NCBI GenBank assembly: GCA_023053575.1 | Contig: JAKZAP010000006.1 | Location: 17,617,280 to 17,681,279 of the forward strand | Direction of reading: 5' to 3' | DNA length: 64,000 nucleotides | Origin: Branchinecta lynchi | Lineage: Eukaryota > Arthropoda > Branchiopoda > Anostraca > Branchinectidae | Shown here: positions 1 through 10,900 of the stretch, piece by piece | How positions within the stretch are numbered: position 1 is the stretch's first letter | Layout: each line of letters opens with the position of its first letter | Notes under the pieces: model-generated | The model's database searches: none | Told to the model about the DNA's origin: nothing | What the model saw: the letters and a program-made list of their open reading frames with translations, nothing else | Made by a program: the position numbers and the translations under genes

Positions 1-545
1 TAGGATTTACGCTCAAAAGGTCCTACTTTTACAACAAGAAGGAGGATTTTTTTAGCACCCACCTACCAAAAACCTTTAAAAACAACAAAAAATTTCAACC
101 GCAAATTATTACTACCTTAAATTTAAACTCAACAAAATTAATTTCGCTGCTATAACAAAAATAACCCAATAAAAAGTTCAAAAGTTTTACATAAACAAAA
201 AATTAAATATTAATTTTAAAATTACTTTTAAATACTTAACTTTTAAACTACGAATATTAATTTTTTACAATTTTTCAACATTTTATCAATAAAAACAAAC
301 TAAACAAACATTCCAAATCCATCTTTTCCCGCCATTTCATACTACTACTCATCATTTTACATAAAAAATATTTTCACAAACTTTTTCTTTTCTTCCAACA
401 TCATTGTCATTTTTTTTTTCCGCGCAACACACATACCCACAACCAACTCAATATCTCCTCATACTCACATTCCAATCAACTCGTCAACAACTGACTACAT
501 CCACTCAATATTCACTCGCTCTTCCCACCTTCTTAACTCAATCCC
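1..545. other. AT-rich sequence, no gene recognised
   Basis: Very AT-rich, with T-tracts at about 411-420. 404-545 may be the 3' end of the minus-strand LINE found at 1664-2750, cut off from it by the G element that starts at 546. No coding signal was recognised. Confidence 0.4.
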
Positions 546-1663
546 TTTTTGGGATCCCAAAACGTAAGTGGAGGGATACCTATGACATCGCAAAAGTTGT
601 CCGTCTGTCCGTCTGTAAGCACGATAACGCTCGAAGGGAATGAGATATTTTTGTGAAACTTGGTGTGAGGATTCGTTGGGTCGTCGGACCAGTCAAGTTC
701 GTAGATGGGCTTTGTAGCCCTACATTTAGGGGTGGGGGAGGGGGTTCAAATTAAGGGGCAAACAAAATGTTTGAAATAGCTAATTTGATAGTCGATTATG
801 GGGTAAGAAGACATGCCGAACACGATGGTGAAAACCATTTTGTCATCGGACAAGTAGTTCGCCCGGAATCCGGCCAAAACCGGAAAGTTTGTTAAAAGTA
901 AAAGTTTTATTTGAAGTTGATTAAATGTTCGATTTAGGGGTAAAAATACATGCGTAGGACGATGGTGAAAATCATTTTCTCGACGGACAAGTAGTTCGCC
1001 CGGAATCCGGCCCAGACCGAAAAGTTTATTAAAATAAAAGGTTTTATTTGGAGTTGATTAGATGTTCGATTTAGGGCAAGAAGACATGCTGAACACTTAT
1101 GTGAAAAAAATTTCTACCTGGACATGTAGTTCCCCCCGAATCCGGCCAAAACCGGAAAATTGTTAGAAGCTTAAGTTTTATTTCTAGTTGATTAGATAAC
1201 CGATTTAAGGGTAAGAAGAGATGCTGAATCCGTGTTTGACAATCATATTTTACCCGGAAATATAGTTCGACCGGAATCCGGCTGGAGTCGGAAAATTTGT
1301 TAAAGTTAAATTTTTATTAGATGTTCATTATTGGGGAAAGAAGATACCCCGAGTTCGTTTTTGAGCTTTCTTTTTTCGCCGGACAAGTAGTTCTGGAGTT
1401 CGGCCGAAACCAGGAAATTGGCAGAAGTGGCAGGAAGTTTTCGTCAAAACAGATATGACTTACAGGGGTAAACACACATGCTGAATCCATATCTGAACTT
1501 GGTTTTCTCAGATGACTAGCTATTTGGCCTTTATCTGTTTCTGAATTTTAATTGGAAAAATGTTCAAGGAGTCTGGCGATGACTGGATCTGGCTAAGACA
1601 AGACCCAGTTGTCTGGATCAGATATTGAATTTTTGGGATCCCATCGAAACCTTTGGTCTTGTT
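546..1663 (+). mobile_element. G-family Helitron-like (HINE-type) element, copy 1
   Basis: Begins TTTTTGGGATCCCAAAACG, then AAGTGGAGGGATACC and a (GTCY)n tract. Five to six diverged units of about 135-137 bp follow (motif CCGGAATCCGGCCAAAACCGG). It ends TTTTGGGATCCCATCGAAACC and TTTGGTCTTGTT. Both ends carry the GGGATCCC palindrome. No protein-coding capacity. Confidence 0.85.
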
Positions 1664-2760
1664 TCTTTTTCCTTCTTTTCCAAACATATTGACATAATTC
1701 CATCACAATCAACACCACAGCTCGCTCTCTCGTCTCATCTCCGGGAATCTCTACGTTCAATTTTATCCCTTACCTTATCTTCCTCGGTATTCAAGACCAC
1801 TACAAGATCACTTAAAACACTAAAACATTTATCTACAATTTTATCATTATATTTACAATCAAAAAATTCGTGCTTCAGGCCATTTGTCACTATTTCATCA
1901 CACAGCTTGCACATTGGGCCTTCATCTCGAGTAAAACGGCAGACGCGATCTTGGTATGGTAGTATCCCGTGGATAAACATAAACAAAAATTCCTTCATAA
2001 ATTGACTAGAAGGTACGCTATGCATTCTCTCAAACGATAACATGAAGTTCACAAAGGGCTCCTTTCTTTTCACATTTTTCTTCTTTCTTTTTCTCTAAAT
2101 ATCCATCCACTATCTTTTTCCTTTCATCATTTTTCACACCGTCACTCAGTACCCATAGGTTTTTCATCTCTCGAATGCTCCAAATTACTTCATGAATTTT
2201 CTCTTGCACTTCACTGATCATTTTTTGTTTTGCCAGGTCATCCTCCTCAGTATTTATTACGGGTAGGGCCCATCCTTTTATTATTTCCCCGTCGATCCAG
2301 TCACTACAGATCATTTCACAAACGTTTCTGATTCTAAGAGACTTATAAACCTTTCTAAAATCAATAACTCCAAGGCCCCCTTCTTCTCGACGCACATACA
2401 ACATTTTCATACTCAACTTCTCCAGCTTTCCCCTTCAAACGAAACGCCAAATACTCCTTTTCACCTTTTTCGCTTACTTTTCTTCGAAATTAAAGGCCGG
2501 TGCTAGATAAAACAGTAGTGGGAGAGCGTACGTGTTTACATACACTACTCGCTCAAAAACTGAGACAAACTGCGTTCTTTGATGGGCTATCAACAAACCC
2601 TCTATCTTTTGAACCCGTTGTTCCCACAAATTTCCCACATTCACTGTTCTTTCAAAAAGTACACCCAAAACTTTCACTGACTGAGCCTCCTCGATCCATG
2701 TATTATCGTCCAAACTTGTAATCTCACCTATATTAAGTAACTGGCTCTCTCACCTTGTTT
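1664..2760 (-). mobile_element. dead LINE fragment, C-terminal part of ORF2
   Basis: In minus-strand order: 2713-2474 encodes VKVLGVLFERTVNVGNLW and FERVVYVNTYALPLLFYLA, the segment after the reverse transcriptase; 2416-2030 encodes REEGGLGVIDFRKVYKSLRI; 2073-1735 encodes FMFIHGILPYQDRVCRF, then CKLC and a His/Cys pair, a zf-RVT zinc-binding domain. The pieces are in different frames, so the element is inactive. The order fits L1/Tx1-like or related non-LTR elements. It is flanked by two same-orientation G elements. Confidence 0.75.
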
Positions 2761-2792
2761 GGTTCAAACAATTTTTTGTTCTACTGTGCTAC

Positions 2793-3918
2793 TTTTTGGG
2801 GAAAAAACGTAAGTGGAGGGATACCTATGACATCGCAAAAGTTGTCCGTCCGTCTGTAAGCACGATAACTCTCGAACGGAATGAGATATTTTGATGAAAC
2901 TTGGTGTGAGGAATGAGGATTCGTTGTGTCTTCGGACCAGTCGAGTTCGTAGATGGGCTAGCCCTAGATTTAGAGGTGGGGGAGGGGGTTCAAATTAATG
3001 GGCAAACGAAATATTTTGAAACAGCTAATGTGATAGTCGATCGTGGGGTAAGAAGACATGCTAACCACGATGGTGAAAACCATTTTGTCATCGGACAAGT
3101 AGTTAGCCCGGAATCTGGCCAAAACCGGAAAGTTTGTTAAAAGTAAAAGTTTTATTTGAAGTTGATTAGATGTTCGATTTAGGGGTAGAAAGACATGCTA
3201 AGACGATGGTGAAAACCATTTTCTCGACGGACAAGTAGTTCGCCCGGACTCCGGCCCAAACCGGAAGTTTGTTAAAATTAAAAGTTTTATTTGGAGTTGA
3301 TTAGATGTTCGATTTAGGGCTAGAAGGCAGGCTAAACACTTATGTGAAAACAATTTTCTACCCAGACATGTAGTTCGTCCGGAATTCAGCCAAAACCGGA
3401 AAATTGTTAGAAGTTAAAGTTTTATTTCTAGTTGATCAGATAACCGATTTAGGGGTAAGAAGAGATGCTGAATTCGTGTGTGACAATCATAATTTACCCG
3501 GACATATAGTTCGACCGGAATCCGGCTGGAGGCGGAAAATTTGTTATAAGTTGAATTTTTATTTGAAGTTGATAGATGTTCATTGTTGGGGAAAGAAGGT
3601 ACCCTGAGTTTGTTTTCGAGCTTTCTTTTTTCGCCGGACAAGTAGTTCTGGAGTTCGGCCGAAACGGGGAAATTGGCAGAAGTGGCAGGAAGTTTTCGTC
3701 AAAACAGATATGACTTAATAGGGGTAAACACACATGCTGAATCCATCTCGGAATTTGGTTTTCTCAGATTATTAGCTATTTGGCCTTAATCTGTTTCTGA
3801 ATTTTAATTGTAAAAATGTTCAAGGAGTCTGGCGATGACTGGATCTGGCTAAGACAATACCCAGTTGTCTGGATTAGATGTTGAATTTTTGGGATCCCAT
3901 CGAAAACTTTGGTCTTGT
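2793..3918 (+). mobile_element. G-family Helitron-like element, copy 2
   Basis: Same architecture and orientation as copy 1, with a damaged 5' palindrome (TTTTTGGGGAAAAAACG). Internal units lie about 135 bp apart (GATGTTCGATTT at 3169 and 3304). The 3' end at 3895-3918 is GGGATCCCATCGAAAACTTT then GGTCTTG. Confidence 0.85.
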
Positions 3919-3939
3919 CTTTTGTAAACTCAGCCTATT

Positions 3940-4260
3940 ATGCGCGGCCCGTGTGTCTTTGTGACGTCATGAAAGAAATCGGGAAATTTGATTAAATTAA
4001 TATTGCAGACTATATATATTTGTATCCATATATATAGAGCCGAACGGCCAGCGAGGTGCCGGACGTGTTTACATTTATAAACTGTTCTGTAGACAATCAA
4101 TTCCGTCTGACGTCACGGGTCAATCGCTTTTTTTGTCTTTGGGATGAATTAGCCATCATAAAAGAGGTTCATATTCGAAATGTTTGCCTGCTAACCGTAG
4201 TTGGGAAACAGTGTGGTTTTGAGCCAAAATATCTTATAATTTTAGCAGAATTTTTTTTTT
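3940..4260 (+). promoter_or_regulatory. candidate promoter region with two CRE palindromes
   Basis: Two perfect TGACGTCA octamers (3962-3969 and 4108-4115) lie 138 nt apart, around an AT-rich TATATA stretch, just upstream of the first recognised GTPBP2 exon. TGACGTCA is the CREB/ATF full site. No repeat family seen in the window covers this stretch. Promoter use is an inference. The same octamer also occurs inside the A-family MITE elsewhere in the window, so the motif alone is weak evidence. Confidence 0.3.
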
Positions 4261-4800
4261 CCTGCAGGGAAGACTTTGAAAATGATTCGGCTTTGTATGC
4301 AGTCAAAAAGGGTGAAATGACGAACCTGACGATTGAAGTACTTATGTGAAAGCTCCCCGAAGTGTTGAAAGTATGGATAAAACACGTCAAACAATGTCAT
4401 TAAACATGCCTTTTTTCGAACATATGATAAGGGAAGAGATGTCCAGTGTACCATATGTCGACTCATTTGTTTTGAAAAGGCGGCTTCAGCTTTCCATGTT
4501 TTTTCGCGATCAATCAAGCCTGAAATTGGCGAACAGCTCAAGGAATCGGATTCTCACAGTTTTCGCGAAAAGCACTCTTATACTAACTTGGAATCTAGTT
4601 TGAAAACCAACAATACCAGGGCTAGCTGTGAAAAGCAGCATTATTCTACTGCTTAGTAGATAAAGAGGTGCAGATTGCAAAGGGGCTTTAAAGAATAAAC
4701 ATGTTACTGAAGTCCAAGTATCACTAAACATTTTTCAGGAAATTCCGGAAAGGGCTACTGACAACATGTTGAACAAACGTGAGGGATTCTTATCTTGCAG

Positions 4801-4919
4801 ATGAAATGGAGACTACGAGAAGGACAAGGGGAGGCGATTTATGAGATTGGTGTTGCCGATGACGGGTTCATGACTGGCTTGAATGACTCCGACATGAGTG
4901 AGAGCTTGAAAACATTAAG
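4801..4919 (+). CDS. GTPBP2: GTPBP2 first recognised exon
   Basis: Preceded by the acceptor tcttgcag and followed by gtatga. It encodes [17 protein letters not shown] and on to ESLKTL, ending in phase 2; the split Arg codon is completed in the next exon. It belongs to the conserved region before the G domain. Because an acceptor stands directly before the ATG, at least one exon lies upstream. Confidence 0.9.
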
Positions 4920-7900
4920 GTATGACAATACTTTCATTATTGTCGTGAATCTGCAATCAAGGGCTTTTGTCTCCCGCCTGAAATTTTGGTTCTGGATTCG
5001 TAGTATGTACAGGAATCTGCTCTAGACACTACCTGACAATATGTGGCACCTCTGCTAAACATTTCTTAGCAATTGCGGGCTACATGCCTTGTCCTTTCCC
5101 AAAAATTTGCTAATCATTGTATATATCCGAAACGGTTTCCAGAACGCAAATGAAAAGTTCCGCTGGAACTTTCAGCCAGAAAAAAAAAAACAAATTATAG
5201 CTCACGCGACTTAACCTTTTTACGGCTATCCATCCAGAGAATGTGTGAGAGTGCAAGGAACCGAGTGTCTGCTGCTTTGATTTTACTACTGGTTAGGATT
5301 TTATCAATTAATTAACTTTATTTGTAACCCGTCTAGGTAGAGACGGAGTATGGTATAAAATAAAAAAAAAGACAAACACAACAACAATAACCAAATAATT
5401 AAAAGTCACTAAACAGAAACATCATGGACCTCCAGGGATTATGTGCTTTAAGAAACCTGGCAGATTCGGATGACTTGGCTGGATCATAATGATCTCTGAA
5501 TAAGATGATAAATTGATACTGAGATCCATCTCGGCACAGGTTTCGGTCGCTGCATGTGATTCTAGAATCCAGCGAAAATCCACCATATTTTCTTCCTGCA
5601 TTTTATAAGTAGTGAACTGAAAGACAAAAATGGTCCTCAGCCGGGATTTTAACCCAGGACCCTCTGCTTACAAGGCAGGCGCTCTACCAAATGAGCTACC
5701 GAGGGTCTTGAGAACAGAGTTCGCAAATTGGTCACGGTAGAAGTCCCTTGTGTAAAGTGCCATCTAGAAAAATATAGTTGTTGTATTTGGGAAAGTTTAA
5801 TGCCACCGTGTTAGAGGTGCCCTAGAGGGGGAAGGGCACCTCTTGAGAGGGCAGAGCGGTGGCATGATTGGGATTATTGAAAGTTGTTGTAAAATATTTG
5901 CTCTGGGTATATGATAGGTAGTGTGAGTAGTAGTGAGTCAAGTGAGTGAGAGGGGAATGAGGGTTGAGGGTGATTGTAGTCGTATTTTGGAAGAGTTGAA
6001 GATGAGTATTGTGATGATGATGAATGATGGGTATGTGTGAATGATGATTGGGACAAAACGTAAGTGTTAAATTTTGTTTAGTAGGAATTCAAAATATTTG
6101 AATGATAAATTTAGAATAAGCTTATATTTTATGTTTAATTATAGGGGGAAGAACAGTAAATTTAATATGGGTTTTATTCTTAAAAGTTAGGTGACGTAAA
6201 TAGTTTAAAAGTGGGTAAAAATAAATTAAAATCAACGTCACTGACGGATGGAAGAGTAGCCACAAAAATTACGAAACATGATTTTCATTGTTTTACATAA
6301 ATAATATATAAATAAGTTAAATTAGAAAAGATGCTACGGGTAAAAAAAAAAAAGGTGCCGTATGCAAAAAATATCAAAAGCATCTATGTATGAGAGCTCC
6401 ATTTTGGGATTCTAAACGACGCCTGTCGCCTAATGAAATACAAAAGCCTCCAACCACGAATGAAAGCTATCAGACTAGTTTTCTGAAAAATCTAGAATTA
6501 AGTATATCTGTTCAGAATACATTTTACATTAATTTTCGCATTGAAGTAAAAAAGAGGAGAAGTTAAAGAAAAAAAGAGTTTATCATGAGATTGGTTTAAA
6601 AAAAAAAAAAAAGGCAAATTCGTCTAATCAGCTCACATCGTCACGGAAATTTATAATAATACATAGATGGCACTTTTCACAAGGGACTTCTACCGTAACC
6701 AGTAAACTAGAAACATACTTTACACAAGGGACTTCTACCGTGACCAATAAACCAGAAACATGTATTGGTCATGGTAGAAGTACCTTGTGTAAAGTGCCAT
6801 CTATGCATTATTTTCTTCCTGAATAGTTAATACTTCGAGAAAATGTTGTAACGGCAGAAACCATAGATCAAATGGTATGAAAGTCTGTTTACTCCATTTA
6901 TATTATTTTACTGTTATTTTAGAGCCCCTTTAAGATTTTCGATGTGAGATTCGCGTCAATATGGGGAAACCTGCATGCGATGCGTACAAATTTCGAAACC
7001 GGGCTGCGTATGTATACCTTAAGTGCAGGGGGCAGCAAGCAAGTATCAGACAGTTACTCGTGAGTTTCTGCTTTAGGTCCATGGCGTCAACTCTGGGTGC
7101 AAGCATGACGATTCTGAGAAGAAAATCAGTCGTGGAAGACGACAGTATTGAAATGCGTAGCGTCACTGAAGTGCTCGTTCGAAAGGTACGTGAATTCGAT
7201 TGAGTTGACTGCCATTTCGCTGTTTGATCTTTGAAGCCTTTTCTGTTTGATCAAAGGTCGCCCTTGCTTTATATCTAAGTCTATAAATATTAGTCTGTTA
7301 CATTTTAGCACCACTTCAGTTGCACCATAAATAGACGATTATAAGATCTTCTCCAGTCAGTGCATCAAACTATCTTGACTGATTCAGTCATACACAAATC
7401 CTCAATTTTTGGGCATGGTGCCCCAACGTTTGGGCATGCCTGGACGTATGGGCATGGTGCCCATACGTTGGAGCACCATGCCCTGGAGTATGGGCATGGT
7501 ACCCCTGTGAAATTTGGTTAAACTGACACTGGCTACATACCTAAATAGGGCCTTCTTCCTGTCCTAGATCAAAAGATACCTGATTTCACTGTCTATCCAA
7601 CCTCATTTTCCTATTTCCAAAATGTTAGAGCACTTTCAAGATACAGAGAGTTTTGTGGAGGCCACTTCTTTCCCAGTGGGTTTACCCTATCCTTTTACAG
7701 GTAGTTGCCACTAGGTTACTCAATCCTTTTCCATGTTGTCAAAAAGTCAAAAGTCAGAGTAAAAACAGGTAAAAAAAAATAACTCAAAATAAATGCAATA
7801 AAAGGCAAACAATCTAAAGGAAATATTTGCTCCAGTGAACAGACTGAAAAGCTTGCCTCATCCATGCTACCTAGCAGCAATTTTCTGGAAAAGGATAGGA

Positions 7901-10900
7901 TAAGCCCACTAGAAGAGAAGTGGCCTCCAAAAAACCCTATGTATCTTGGAAGTGCTCTAACATTTTGTAAGTTGGAAAATGAGGTTGGATAGAAAGTAAA
8001 ATCAGGTATCTTTAGATCTAGGACAGGGAGAAGGCCCTATTTAGGTATGTAACCAGTCTCAGTTTATCCAAATTTCACAGGGGTACCATGCCCATTCTCC
8101 AGAGCATGGTGCTCCAACGTATGGGTACCATACCCATACGTTCGGGCATGCCCAGACGTTGGGGCACCATGCCCAAAAATTGAGGATTTGTGCATGACTG
8201 GACTGATTCTGATTTCTTCACACCTTCGTTGTCTCGTCGAGTTATTTTTCTTCTAAAATTCGGGCCATTTCTTAGTTCTGTACCGAATGATGCTAGTTAT
8301 AATAGTGGACAAGTGAAAAAACCTACTGCTCTGCAACCTACCTCACCTTCTAGTCCTGACTGTTCCCGTAAAAGCGGTTTGACCAGATCGTCTACCCCCC
8401 CCCCCCCCAAGGACATGTTGCCCGCAGCGAGCCGTGGCTTCTTCCAGACTATGAAAAAGGCTGAATCCCATCTTCTATCCTCTGACACAGATATAAGATT
8501 TTGATATATCTTGAAAAAACAGGCTTACTCCCAGAACTTTCAACTGTATTTTTTCTCAGATACCAGACGATCGAAATAGCATTGATATCCGAATGGCAGT
8601 GATGGGAAATGTCGACGCAGGCAAATCTACTCTGATTGGTGTGCTCACTCAAGGCCTGTTGGATAATGGATTCGGAGCTGCGCGATTGAATATGTTCCGC
8701 CATCCTCATGAGGTGGAGTCGGGAAGGACATCGTCGATCAGTAACGAGATCCTGGGATTTGACGAAGAGGTAACCTGCAGTCTCATTGGATATTATCTCA
8801 GTACTTTGGATATTACCCCAATTATTATCCCTGAAATCTCGAGGGAAAAGTTCACATAGTGAGTCGGGCAATCAATTAGTTCTGAGTCGCATGACTTTGA
8901 TGTAGGGTGGTTGCAAGAATGCTAATCTGGAAGTATATTCAAATAAGGGGTAATTTGAAACCTACGCTGGGTTAGGAACAACGACTCAGTTCTCGTTATA
9001 CTTTTAATCTTTACGAATAAAGGAGTGATGAGAGAGTTCGGCCCTAAAGTCAGGGCATCGATATCACTGGCCAGATTTAAAAAAATAACAACCTTTAAGA
9101 AAACCGACGAATCGTAGGGAATTTGCATGGCGAGAAAAAATGTTGGCATAATATAAACAAAAATCTATTCAATCGAACCATCTTCTGGAAATGACAAATA
9201 TTTTCCTTTAGTCGTTTTCACATTGCGCTTTTTAGGTCTAGATAACAGTTCTATTGATTTTAAATCTCGTTGAACTGTCTGGGAAACATATATTCAAATA
9301 ATGCGAAAACGAAACAACGTTGACCCTGCAGTTCGACAGCCTGCGAGGTCCCTCGCCAAGAAGGGCCGAAAAATCGATGCCAAAGCATAGTAGCAGTTCG
9401 TTTTATGCATTATTTGAATATATGTTTATTTTGTTAACCCCTTTGACATTCATCCCTTTCCAATCAAAGGACAGATTAGAATCTGTCCGCAAAACCGAAG
9501 TTAAAGTTAATGTAGACAGTAGTGAGTTGTCTTTTGAAACTGTGCTGATTTACCTGAGCCTGCCATCTTTGGACGGAAGAAATATCATTCAAAGCTATTT
9601 AGTAAAAATGGAGATGATTTCCAAGCTGGAGCGTCTCGTCACAATCGGCTTCGCACCCTGTCAGAGATTTGCAAACATTTAGCACAAGCTGAGCACAAGG
9701 GTCCTTTATTTTTACAGACGACACTTTATCAACAACTTTTTTTTCGTCTAAATTACTATTGCAGATCGTGTTTAGTCTAATGTTCCTGAAAATTTAGCTT
9801 TTTGACAGTGCATCACCAAATCACCTCTGGATTAAGTATTACTTACTGACTTTAGTGGCCTGGCTGTTTACCTGATGTCCTTATCTGTGTTAAAGGACCC
9901 CTCGCACTATTCACTCTTCAACTTACATTATATATTTATATTTTAAAATATATGAATACTTTAAAACTAGGCTGTGGTTCCAACAAATAACCCAAGGTTT
10001 TGGCTGTTTTAAGCCTTTTCCGAGACCCGTTGACTTACAGCGAAAACAGGGAAACAATTTACATAACAGGTGTTTGTGATGGAAAAACTTCTCGCAGACA
10101 ACCGTCGACAGCGGAATACACATCGAAGGTAGCAAAACACGGCAAGTGAGAAAATTAGCGTTGCTTTGTCAGAGGGTTAGAATGTACCGTACGAAATTGG
10201 GGTCTCCGGGTTTAGAAATATATGGAGGGGTTGTGGAAGTAGGTTCCGTTAGTATTATAGGTAAGACAGGTCCTTTAAGGTGTCCACAGAGGATTGCAAT
10301 TTATTTGCAGTGCAAATATTTGCTCTCAACAAGGAAGGTCTGGATTTACTGGAGGCAAAATAATTAGAGTTAGAAAATTACGAAAGGGTATTGCTTTTTC
10401 GTGAGCTTTTAACGTGCGTTTGAAACTTCTAATTCTTTTAGGGTACCGAGATAAACTACAGTGTGTCTATGAGTGCGGAGGAAATTTGCAGCCGGTCATC
10501 TAAAGTCGTTACTTTCATTGACCTCGCGGGCCACGCAAAGTACCTTCACACCACAATACGTGGTATTACTGGTTACGCACCTCACTACGTGATGCTGGTG
10601 GTTAGCGGGAATACCGGAGTAGTTGGAACCACGAGAGAGCATTTGGGTAAGTTTCCATTCTGCTATGCTGTACTCGAAAGAAAAGTATTGATCCATCATG
10701 CTTAGTAACCTCCTATGGCCCCGCGAGCAGACCTGATTAGTCGAAACTTTTCCACTTAGACTTGACAAGTTGCCCTATATACAGGGTATGTTCCACCCTG
10801 CTAACAATACTAACTGTTAGTTACTATTTCCGTTGACTACGCTGACCGTTCCGACCTTGTCGAAATAGTAAGTATTTGCTTACCATACTCGGGAGTGTAG

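Noticed and set aside
4056..4349. Candidate GTPBP2 upstream exon (97 codons)
   Set aside because: Its translation does not resemble the IEYKLKLVNP and EHLVTQ segment expected before MKWRL, and it has no clear donor in the right phase.
8190..8504. 104-codon open frame before the P-loop exon
   Set aside because: It begins within the foldback element, runs through a poly-C tract and stops before the true acceptor at 8559.
9320..9682. 120-codon open frame
   Set aside because: It starts inside the 9284-9427 foldback and shows no recognisable domain or splice signals.
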